The position numbers were made by a program, and so were the translations under genes. A stretch of 64,000 bases of DNA, from assembly GCF_903772925.1 (NCBI RefSeq), contig NZ_LR812090.1, forward strand, positions 3,058,594 to 3,122,593, in the 5' to 3' direction. The stretch comes from Alteromonas macleodii (GTDB lineage: Bacteria > Pseudomonadota > Gammaproteobacteria > Enterobacterales > Alteromonadaceae). The notes below the pieces were generated by a model. That model ran no database searches. It was not told where the DNA came from and saw only the letters and a program-made list of their open reading frames with translations. Below, piece after piece: positions 49,632 to 57,003 of the stretch (position 1 is the stretch's first letter; each line of letters begins with the position of its first letter).

Positions 49632-50429
49632 ATGAAAAAGACACACTATCGAACACTTTGGCTTTCAGATATTCACTTGGGAAACCGTGATTGCAAAGCT
49701 GAATACTTACTTTCCTTTCTAGATAGCATCACAGTAGACACCTTATATTTGGTGGGCGACATTGTTGATATGTGGCAAATGACCAAACAATTTCGATGGC
49801 CAAAAGCCCATAATCAAGTTATGCATAAGTTTATGCAAATGAGCCAGGAAGGAACGCGAGTGGTTTACTTGCCTGGCAACCACGATGAGCCAATTCAGTC
49901 ATACTCTGGCATGGCTTTCGGTGATATAGAAATAGAGCGAGAGTTGGTGCATACCACAGCACAAGGGAAGCGTTACCTGGTTTTACATGGCGATCAGTTC
50001 GATGGCGATGTAACCATGGGCAAATTCCATGCGTGGATTGGCGATAAAGGTTACGACCTATTGCTCTTTTTAAATCGCGAGTTTAACCGCTTGAGGGCGT
50101 GGCGAAAACGTGAATACTGGTCATTGGCAGGTTATATCAAAAAGCACATTAAAGGTGCGAATGAAGCTATTGCTCGCTATCGAGAGGCATGCTGTAAGCG
50201 CGCAGAAGAAATGGGATTGGATGGCGTAGTTTGCGGACATATTCATCACCCTGAAAGTAGTTTTGAAAACAGCATTCACTACATTAATGATGGCGACTGG
50301 GTTGAGAATTGCAGTGCATTGTCTGAAGACATGGATGGTAATTTATCCCTTATCCATTACCTCTATTCATTGGAGTCAGCCACAGTAACATCTATTGCAG
50401 CCAAAACGTCTCGTTCAAAAGCAGCATAG
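49632..50429 (+). CDS. LpxH-like metallophosphoesterase (UDP-2,3-diacylglucosamine diphosphatase family)
   Basis: Calcineurin-like phosphoesterase of 265 residues. Metal-site blocks are in order: SDIHLGNRD, VGDIVDMW, LPGNHDEP, LHGDQFDG and VCGHIHHPES. This subgroup is annotated as UDP-2,3-diacylglucosamine diphosphatase-like, but it differs from the true enteric LpxH, so the substrate may be another lipid or sugar diphosphate. It lies 195 bp before an OlsF-like acyltransferase on the same strand, hinting at a lipid role. The two are separated by a GC-rich inverted repeat with no T-run. Confidence 0.82.
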   Translation: MKKTHYRTLWLSDIHLGNRDCKAEYLLSFLDSITVDTLYLVGDIVDMWQMTKQFRWPKAHNQVMHKFMQMSQEGTRVVYLPGNHDEPIQSYSGMAFGDIEIERELVHTTAQGKRYLVLHGDQFDGDVTMGKFHAWIGDKGYDLLLFLNREFNRLRAWRKREYWSLAGYIKKHIKGANEAIARYREACCKRAEEMGLDGVVCGHIHHPESSFENSIHYINDGDWVENCSALSEDMDGNLSLIHYLYSLESATVTSIAAKTSRSKAA

Positions 50430-50623
50430 TTAACGCATCTTTTAAAGGGGGGCACTTATAGCCCCCGCTAATGCTTTTACCACATCTATCTACGCGTAAC
50501 TAAGTTGTCGAGCCAGCACTCATAACATCTTTTTAACACTGTCAAATAACTGCCATCAAAGTGTGTAAAAAGCGTCATATTGTCTTGCTATTGTTCGCCA
50601 AAACCGAAAGAGAAACAGGTTCT

Positions 50624-52342
50624 ATGTTTACTGTAAACGACGTACTGAACAAGCATTATCCTCAAGTAGCGAACAACCCTATTCTGTTTAAATCGCTGTC
50701 TTTCGTATTAAGACACCTACTCCATGAACGTGAAATTACAGAGTTTGGTGAAACCTACCCTCACTATGAAGATATTGATTTTGTCGAACAAGTATTGGAA
50801 TACTTTAATATCAGCTATTCCACCCGCGATGTAGAAAAAGAGCGAATTCCTAGTGAAGGCAAAGTGGTGATCATTGCCAACCATCCAATTGGCTCGCTTG
50901 ACGCTCTTGCCTTAATTAAGCTAGTAAGTGAAGTGCGTCACGATTTGAAAGTGGTCGCTAACGAAATGCTTATGGCAATCGAGCCACTTCACGAAATGCT
51001 GCTACCGGTTAACAACATGCAAGGCGGTACACCAAAGCAGCATTTGACCGCTATTCAATCACATCTAAATAGTGATGGTGCCATACTTATTTTTCCCGCA
51101 GGCGAAGTCTCTCGTTTGCGCCCGCAAGGCGTTCGTGACACCAGGTGGCACACAGGTTTTTTACGTATTGCGAAGCAGGCGAAAGCGCCAATATTACCAG
51201 TTTATATTGATGCTAAAAATAGCCCACTTTTTTATGGCGTGTCCATGGTATACAAGCCACTCGCCACTGCCCTGCTGGTAAAAGAGATGTTTAAACAACG
51301 CAAAAAGCACTTGCCCATGCGCATAGGTGAACTCATCCCTTTTGAAGCATACCAGCAAACGTCTATTCCGTTGAAAGAGCAGGTAAAGCTGTTCAAGCGC
51401 CATTTATATCGAATAGGGAACAATAAAAAAGGCGTATTCGAAACACAGGCTTCTATAGCTCCTCCAGAAGACAGAAAAGAACTGGCTCGAGCTATGCGAG
51501 AATGTGAGCATCTCGGAGAAACAGGTGATGGAAAATCTATTTACTTGTATCAGCACAAAAGCTGCTCGCCCATTATGCGTGAGATAGGACGCTTACGAGA
51601 GGTGGCATTTCGCGCAGTGGGCGAAGGCACTAATAAGCGCAGAGACATCGACCAATACGACTCTTATTATTATCATCTTGTACTTTGGGATGACAGCGAT
51701 TTAGAAATCGTGGGCGCTTATCGTTTTGGTGATGCAGAACTTTTGACCGCACCCGACCATCCTACCGGACTCTACTCAGCAACTTTATTTAATTACAGTA
51801 AAAACAACGAAAGACTATTTAAGCAAGGCTTAGAGTTAGGACGAAGCTTTGTACAGCCTCGCTACTGGGGCAAACGCAGTTTAGATTATTTGTGGTTTGG
51901 TATCGGGGCATTTTTAGGTCGTTACCCTAAATACCGGTATCTTTTTGGTGCGGTATCCCTAAGCAATACCTATCCTGAGCCCGCTAAAGATCTACTGGTA
52001 CAATTCTACACTACGTATTTTCCTGCGAAGTTCGGGGAAGCGACCTGTAAACGCCCTTATCAAATGGCGCAAGATTCCTTGCATCAGTTCACAGGTAGCG
52101 ATTATAAGGCCGAATTTACGCAGTTAAAGCATCTACTAGCTAACATGGGCGTTAACGTGCCTACGTTGTATAAGCAATATTCCGAAGTGGCTAAAGATGG
52201 TGGTGTGGCGTTCCTTGGATTCAATGTCGACCCAGATTTTAACGACTGTATTGATGGCTTGGTAGTGGTTGATATGCAAAGCCTTACCGAGAAGAAACGC
52301 AAACGCTATTTGACCGATATTCAACTTAAAGCCACGGCTTGA
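50624..52342 (+). CDS. Double acyltransferase, OlsF-like (ornithine/aminolipid synthesis)
   Basis: Protein of 572 residues with two acyltransferase halves. The N-terminal half is a PlsC-like O-acyltransferase with NHPIGSLDAL and FPAGEVSRLRP. The C-terminal half, from about residue 300, is a GNAT-type N-acyltransferase like OlsB (LREVAFRAVGEGT, then DIDQYDSYYYHLVLWD and EIVGAYRFG). OlsF proteins with this layout make ornithine or related aminolipids alone. I chose the ATG at 50624, with AGG just upstream; the frame could extend to 50561. The amino acid accepted is unknown. Confidence 0.82.
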   Translation: MFTVNDVLNKHYPQVANNPILFKSLSFVLRHLLHEREITEFGETYPHYEDIDFVEQVLEYFNISYSTRDVEKERIPSEGKVVIIANHPIGSLDALALIKLVSEVRHDLKVVANEMLMAIEPLHEMLLPVNNMQGGTPKQHLTAIQSHLNSDGAILIFPAGEVSRLRPQGVRDTRWHTGFLRIAKQAKAPILPVYIDAKNSPLFYGVSMVYKPLATALLVKEMFKQRKKHLPMRIGELIPFEAYQQTSIPLKEQVKLFKRHLYRIGNNKKGVFETQASIAPPEDRKELARAMRECEHLGETGDGKSIYLYQHKSCSPIMREIGRLREVAFRAVGEGTNKRRDIDQYDSYYYHLVLWDDSDLEIVGAYRFGDAELLTAPDHPTGLYSATLFNYSKNNERLFKQGLELGRSFVQPRYWGKRSLDYLWFGIGAFLGRYPKYRYLFGAVSLSNTYPEPAKDLLVQFYTTYFPAKFGEATCKRPYQMAQDSLHQFTGSDYKAEFTQLKHLLANMGVNVPTLYKQYSEVAKDGGVAFLGFNVDPDFNDCIDGLVVVDMQSLTEKKRKRYLTDIQLKATA

Positions 52343-52356
52343 ACTTAAAACTGTAT

Positions 52357-52383
52357 AAGGGAGCGTATTACATACGCCCCCTT
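52357..52383. terminator. Terminator between the OlsF-like gene and dapE
   Basis: AAGGGAGCGTA / TACGCCCCCTT with a five-base loop and one mismatch, followed by CTTTC. It lies between two convergent genes and could serve both. Confidence 0.65.
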
Positions 52384-52412
52384 CTTTCATTTACTACGAA
52401 TATCTGTATCAA

Positions 52413-53588
52413 TTACCTACCGCCAATATTTTTAAGAATATCCGTATAGATATCTTCAAGTGTAAGTAAATCCGATAAGTGAATGTGTTCGTTTACCTGA
52501 TGAATGGTGGTGTTAGGCACGCCTACTTCAACAACCTGAGTACGCTCACTCGCGAAAAAGCGCCCATCTGATGTTCCGCCAGATGTACTTATTACCGGAT
52601 AACGACCGGTAGCCCCCTTAATAGCTTTCTCAACACAGGTAATGAGGCACTTTTCTGCATCATTATTGGGGCTGCTTAAATACGCTTCGCAAGGCCTTGA
52701 AAAGCTAATTTGGGCCTGTACATCGATATTCTTGATAATATCGCGTAGTAGTAAAGACAGGCTGTTTTGATTGAACTGCCACGAATACCTAACATTGAAC
52801 TCTATCCGTACTGAGCTAGGCACTATGTTATCAGTGAAGCTTCCTGTATCCATGTGTGTTATTTGAAGTGTAGTGCCAGGAAAGTCATCGCTTCCCGTAT
52901 CAAATGGATAGTGAGTTAGTGCATTAACCACACTACTTGCTTTATGAATAGCATTAACCGCGGTCTTTGGGTAAGCCACATGGCCTTGTTTGCCAGTAAT
53001 GTGAATAGTGCCAGAAAGTGAGCCTCTACGGCCTATTTTTATCGTATCACCGGTTCTTGTAGATGCAGAAGGCTCGCCTACTAAACACATATCAAGCTGG
53101 ACATTTTTAGACGACAAATATTCAGCTATCCACTTTGAACCCCATTCAGCTTCACCTTCTTCGTCACTGGTAATTAACCACCAGAAAGACATATTGCTAG
53201 GATCTAAAGAGGCAATGGTTCGCTCTGTTGCTGCTAGCATAGCTGCAATGCCCGTTTTCATATCGGCAGCGCCGCGCCCGTAAAGTTTATTCTCACTTAT
53301 AACCGGGCTAAATGGCGGTGATTTCCATTTATCGATAGGACCTGGAGGCACTACATCAGTGTGGCCACTAAACGCAAGATGAATAGGCCCCTGCCCCCAT
53401 CGGGCAATGAGGTTTTTAACGCCTTTTATCTTATGTTTCTCACATGTGAAACCAAGTTTTTCAAGCTTGTAGATTAGATAGCTTTGACAACCCGCATCCA
53501 TTGGAGTGATAGACTCTCTTGCCATTAATACTTCGGCGAAGTGAATACTGCGCGCTGTCGCTAAAGAAGGTAAAGGCTGAATTGACAT
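52413..53588 (-). CDS. dapE: Succinyl-diaminopimelate desuccinylase DapE
   Basis: Zinc-dependent hydrolase of the lysine/diaminopimelate pathway, removing succinate from N-succinyl-LL-DAP. The M20 peptidase motifs are present: FSGHTDVVPPG with the first metal ligand, GRGAADMKTG with the bridging Asp, DEEGEAEWG with the catalytic Glu, and the late STSGGTSDGRF. The 391 residues are slightly longer than E. coli DapE (375). I kept the ATG at 53588 because FAEVLMARESITPMDAGC needs the residues before it. ArgE is the main alternative, but the fit to DapE is better. Confidence 0.92.
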   Translation of the reverse strand: MSIQPLPSLATARSIHFAEVLMARESITPMDAGCQSYLIYKLEKLGFTCEKHKIKGVKNLIARWGQGPIHLAFSGHTDVVPPGPIDKWKSPPFSPVISENKLYGRGAADMKTGIAAMLAATERTIASLDPSNMSFWWLITSDEEGEAEWGSKWIAEYLSSKNVQLDMCLVGEPSASTRTGDTIKIGRRGSLSGTIHITGKQGHVAYPKTAVNAIHKASSVVNALTHYPFDTGSDDFPGTTLQITHMDTGSFTDNIVPSSVRIEFNVRYSWQFNQNSLSLLLRDIIKNIDVQAQISFSRPCEAYLSSPNNDAEKCLITCVEKAIKGATGRYPVISTSGGTSDGRFFASERTQVVEVGVPNTTIHQVNEHIHLSDLLTLEDIYTDILKNIGGR

Positions 53589-53815
53589 TCACGTAACCCA
53601 ATTTAGAAACATGAGTCTATTACACAAATTTAAAGTGACACACTAATAACAGATTTGCGACAAAGCCATGACAGTAAAGCCAAAGCCCGTATTGCGAGGA
53701 TGGAAGAAAAAGAGACTACTGCAGGTGTATGAAAGCTTCCACTGGCCTACCTAATGTTTGTTTATAGCTACTCACATTGTTATAAATAGAGTACAACTTA
53801 AAAGAAGGCGTCATC

Positions 53816-53986
53816 GTGTTAAAAATAATTGTTTTAATACCCCTAATCTTGTCATTACTTTGGTTTGGTTATTTGCAGGCAAATAAGTATACCCTTGAAC
53901 AAGGCAAGCAAGGTTTCCTTTACATATTCGTGCTATCTGGCGTCATTGCGGCGTTTTATACACTCATGTTGTTTTTAACAAATTAG
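53816..53986 (+). CDS. Small membrane protein of 56 residues
   Basis: Short frame starting at a GTG with GAAGG about seven bases upstream, and ending with TAG. The product has a hydrophobic N-terminus (IIVLIPLILSLLWFGYL), a short charged loop (NKYTLEQGKQG) and a second hydrophobic segment (FLYIFVLSGVIAAFYTLMLFL), so it is a hairpin membrane protein. It lies between dapE and ppiD on the opposite strand to both. No family is recognised. The good ribosome binding site and clean two-helix layout support a real gene. Confidence 0.65.
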   Translation: MLKIIVLIPLILSLLWFGYLQANKYTLEQGKQGFLYIFVLSGVIAAFYTLMLFLTN

Positions 53987-54124
53987 CTCTTTTTTACTTA
54001 TAGAATTGCTACCTATGTGCCAATCTAATATAGCCCAAGGGATTAGTAAGTAATATTACCGAGGTGTTAATTACGCTGCTGTTCCAGTTAAACGGCCATC
54101 AAGCGAAATAATAAAGCCGATCAA

Positions 54125-54154
54125 AAAAGCCAGCTCTTATTTAAGCTGGCTTTT
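54125..54154. terminator. Terminator after ppiD and the small membrane protein
   Basis: AAAAGCCAGCT / AGCTGGCTTTT with an eight-base loop, T-rich on both strands. It can end both ppiD (-) and the small gene (+). Confidence 0.85.
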
Positions 54155-54204
54155 TATCATTTATTTTATTGTTGCCACCCATCTATAGAGTGGCTCAATT
54201 CTAC

Positions 54205-56097
54205 TTACAATGACTCAGAAATAGTCACGTCAGCATTTGCGCGAAGCGCATCGATGTACTGCTGATAAACCCGTTGACCTTGTACTTGCGCAAGGCGTTG
54301 TTTCAGGTTTTCACCTAGCTCGGTTTCAAGTTCAGGTGCAGCATTCACGCCTTCTAGCATAACAACTGCAACATCGCCGTTAACTGTTGTTGCTACGTCA
54401 ACCTTATCTTCACCTTCAAGACCCAGTGAGAAAAGCGTATCAACCAATGCGCGTGCTAGTGTACCGCCTGATCTTGGCACTGCTGCTGCCGTTTCCCAAG
54501 CTACAGATTTTTCTGCTAGTTCGCTTTCAACACTTTCCTCTGCACGTACTTTCTGTGCAATGTCGAAGGCCCAAGCTTCTGCTGCTTCTTTCGCTTTTTC
54601 CGCTTTTACCGACGCTTCAATTCCTTCGCGAACTTCATCTAGTGACTGAGTACGTTGTGGTTGATGCTCAATAACACGTGCAACAACAACTGTTTCGTCA
54701 TCAAGTTCTACAATGTCGCTGTTAAGACCTTCTTCAACTAGCTCTGATGAGAAAGCAACATCCAGCAAACCAGGGAAGCTTAGTTCTGCAGGCGCCGTAT
54801 TTCGGCTGAAAAGCACAGACTCTTGTATAGGTAGATCTACAGCATTAGCTGCGTCTTCAAGTGTATCTGGCACCTCAAACGCAATCTCAGCTAGGGTATT
54901 TTGAAGCTCAAAGTACTTTTCCATTGCCGCATCGTAAAGAAGGGTGTCGCGAATTTCACTAGCCACTTCATCAAATGATTTTACTTGCGCTTCTTTAATG
55001 TCTGTTAACTTAATAATGTGAAAGCCAAACTCGGTCTCAACAACGTTAGATACATCACCCACATTTTCTAAAGCAAAGGCAGCTTCATCGAACGCTGGGT
55101 CCATCATTTCAGGTGTAATGAAATCTAGGTCACCGCCGTTCTCAGCCGAGAAGGTGTCATCAGAGTTTTCTTCAGCAAGCACTGTAAAGTCAGCACCATT
55201 ATCAAGCTGAGTTTTTAATGACTCTGCTTTTGCTTTCGCAGCATCTTGATCATCACCTGTTTCGATAAGAATATGTGAAACTCGGCGTTCTTCTTCAGTG
55301 CCGTAGCTTCCCAGGTTATTGTCGTAATAAGTACGTACTGCTTCTTCATCTACAGAAACGCGACCTTTCAGGTCTTCAACGCTTAGTTTTACATAAGCCA
55401 GTTTCACCTGCTCTTCAGTATCGAAAGAGGCAATATTATTGTTGTAGAAGGCTTCTACATCAGCGTCTGTTACTTCGATAGAACTAGCAAACTCGTCAGA
55501 GCTCACTAATACGTATTTTGCATCACGAGTTTGGCGTTGAAGGGCATTAGCTCGTTGCACTTCGCCATCTAGAGAAAATGAAGAATTCGTTAACGCTGCC
55601 GCCAACTGATTCTGAGTCATCTGCGTTCTTAGGTAATCGCGGAAGTCTGCAACTTGAAAACCATTTTGGCGGAGAATAGCTTGGAAACGCTCGTTATCAA
55701 ACTGACCACCAAATTGAAATTCTGGCATTTGCACTATCGTTTCACGAATCTGTTCATCGCTTACACGCAAGCCCATATCGGTAGCTTGTTGCTGAATCAG
55801 CTTTTCAGCAATAAGTCTGTCCAGTACATTTTTTCTAAAATCTGCGAGATATTGTTCGCTAGAGAAAAGCTGCGCGATGCTTTCGCCGTACTGTGACTCC
55901 ATTTGTGCACGCTGGTTTTGGTATGCACGTTCTAGTTCTTGTGCCGAAATTTCTTCGCCGTTAACAGTTGCTACTGCTGTAGTACCTGATGATGTTAGGT
56001 AACTACCAACACCTGCGAATACGAAACTTAAAACGATAAGCGCAATAATCGCCATCGCCCAAGGGCCTTGAGAACCTTCTCTGATTCTTTCTAGCAT
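54205..56097 (-). CDS. ppiD: Periplasmic folding chaperone PpiD
   Basis: Inner-membrane-anchored periplasmic chaperone near the Sec translocon, 630 residues. One N-terminal membrane segment is at about 16-35 (MAIIALIVLSFVFAGVG). A SurA-like N-terminal region follows, and the parvulin domain begins at RRVSHILIETGD (about 270) and ends near EFGFHIIKLTDI. The C-terminal part is a second helical region. It is the last gene of the conserved tig-clpP-clpX-lon-hupB-ppiD block. Confidence 0.95.
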   Translation of the reverse strand: MLERIREGSQGPWAMAIIALIVLSFVFAGVGSYLTSSGTTAVATVNGEEISAQELERAYQNQRAQMESQYGESIAQLFSSEQYLADFRKNVLDRLIAEKLIQQQATDMGLRVSDEQIRETIVQMPEFQFGGQFDNERFQAILRQNGFQVADFRDYLRTQMTQNQLAAALTNSSFSLDGEVQRANALQRQTRDAKYVLVSSDEFASSIEVTDADVEAFYNNNIASFDTEEQVKLAYVKLSVEDLKGRVSVDEEAVRTYYDNNLGSYGTEEERRVSHILIETGDDQDAAKAKAESLKTQLDNGADFTVLAEENSDDTFSAENGGDLDFITPEMMDPAFDEAAFALENVGDVSNVVETEFGFHIIKLTDIKEAQVKSFDEVASEIRDTLLYDAAMEKYFELQNTLAEIAFEVPDTLEDAANAVDLPIQESVLFSRNTAPAELSFPGLLDVAFSSELVEEGLNSDIVELDDETVVVARVIEHQPQRTQSLDEVREGIEASVKAEKAKEAAEAWAFDIAQKVRAEESVESELAEKSVAWETAAAVPRSGGTLARALVDTLFSLGLEGEDKVDVATTVNGDVAVVMLEGVNAAPELETELGENLKQRLAQVQGQRVYQQYIDALRANADVTISESL

Positions 56098-56304
56098 GAT
56101 TGTTCTTCAACTCCGTTGCTTACTACAATTACCCTTATCTATCACCTAATGGCGAGCTCAAGGTAAAATAAGCGATGATTATAACCCAATGCAGCCGAAT
56201 ATAAACGTCAAAACACACTATTTGTAATGACTTTCGCCAAGTTAAAGCGCTTCACTGACATGTATGAAAATCGGCATGCCTAAAGGGGAAATTCTTACTC
56301 TTAA

Positions 56305-56342
56305 AATATTGGGGTCAGAGTCGTTACTCTGACCCCAATATT
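56305..56342. repeat. REP-like palindrome with GGGGTCAGAGT arms
   Basis: Perfect inverted repeat: AATATTGGGGTCAGAGT at 56305-56321, loop CGTT, and ACTCTGACCCCAATATT at 56326-56342. The GGGGTCAGAG arms resemble palindromes that recur in many gammaproteobacterial genomes near REP-associated transposases. No transposase is near, so if it is such an element it was moved in trans. Confidence 0.7.
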
Positions 56343-56364
56343 GAATTCTTTGCTTTAGAAATAA

Positions 56365-56394
56365 AAAAGGCGATGGACTAGCCATCGCCTTTTT
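56365..56394 (-). terminator. hupB terminator
   Basis: AAAGGCGATGG / CCATCGCCTTT with a short loop, flanked by A- and T-runs, 15 bases past the hupB stop. Confidence 0.85.
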
Positions 56395-56409
56395 CTATAA
56401 TTTTTTTGC

Positions 56410-56682
56410 TTAGTTACAAGCGTCTTTCAGTGCTTTACCAGCTTTGAAAGATGGAACTTTCGCTGCTGAAATCTGAATAGTCTCACCAGTTTGTGGGTTA
56501 CGACCACTGCGAGCTGAACGTTCGCGAACTGAGAAAGTACCAAAGCCTACTAGTGCAACTTGGTCGCCGTCTTTTAGCGCCGCAGTTACTGAGTCAGTGA
56601 ATGCGTCAAGAGCGCGGCCAGCAGCTGCTTTAGAAATGTCTGCACCAGCAGCGATTTGGTCGATAAGTTGAGACTTGTTCAC
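56410..56682 (-). CDS. hupB: DNA-binding protein HU-beta
   Basis: Nucleoid-associated histone-like protein of 90 residues. [20 protein letters not shown] at the start and the DNA-binding arm [22 protein letters not shown] are fully conserved. The start codon is GTG with AGGGG about eight bases upstream. It lies between lon and ppiD, as in E. coli, and has its own promoter and terminator. Confidence 0.97.
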   Translation of the reverse strand: MNKSQLIDQIAAGADISKAAAGRALDAFTDSVTAALKDGDQVALVGFGTFSVRERSARSGRNPQTGETIQISAAKVPSFKAGKALKDACN

Positions 56683-56739
56683 AATTAGATCCCCTTCGAT
56701 TGTTATTATACTGTTTGTCCAAAACGATTTTGCTTGAAC

Positions 56740-56768
56740 GTTATAGCAAGCTTGATCGTTAACATCAA
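56740..56768 (-). promoter_or_regulatory. hupB promoter
   Basis: On the minus strand TTGATG (56763-56768), 17-base spacer, TATAAC (56740-56745), about 58 bases before the start. A second -10-like TATAAT lies closer, at 56705-56710. Confidence 0.6.
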
Positions 56769-56958
56769 GCTTCAGTCACAAATAATTAACTTTTTAAATG
56801 AATCGCTGCAATCCCTTTTGTGGCAAGGCTTCAAGCGAATACCACTTAAAGGTAACACAACTTTTGCGACATGAAAGCCCTATTTTCAAAAAAATAAGCT
56901 TTTCTTTCGTCTAATGCACATAATTTAGTCAATTATTGCATTTTTATAGCAAAAACAA

Positions 56959-56992
56959 GGCTGCACGCCTTTAAAAATAAAGGTATGCAGCC
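56959..56992 (-). terminator. lon terminator
   Basis: GGCTGCA and CCTTT pair with AAAGG and TGCAGCC around one internal mismatch; followed on the minus strand by TTGTTTTT. It lies 12 bases past the lon stop. Confidence 0.75.
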
Positions 56993-57003
56993 AAACGTGT
57001 AAG

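Larger units (their letters stand above)
56098..56409. other. Intergenic region between ppiD and hupB
   Basis: About 310 bases, no gene. It contains a perfect 17-bp inverted repeat (56305-56342) and the hupB terminator, both listed separately. A TATAAT-like element (minus strand, 56178-56183) may belong to ppiD. Confidence 0.5.
56683..57003. other. Intergenic region between hupB and lon
   Basis: About 320 bases without a gene. It holds the hupB promoter and the lon terminator, both listed. Confidence 0.6.

Noticed and set aside
50445..50466. GGGGGC / GCCCCC hairpin after the LpxH-like gene
   Set aside because: Stem is short and GC-rich but there is no T-run, so I did not call a terminator.
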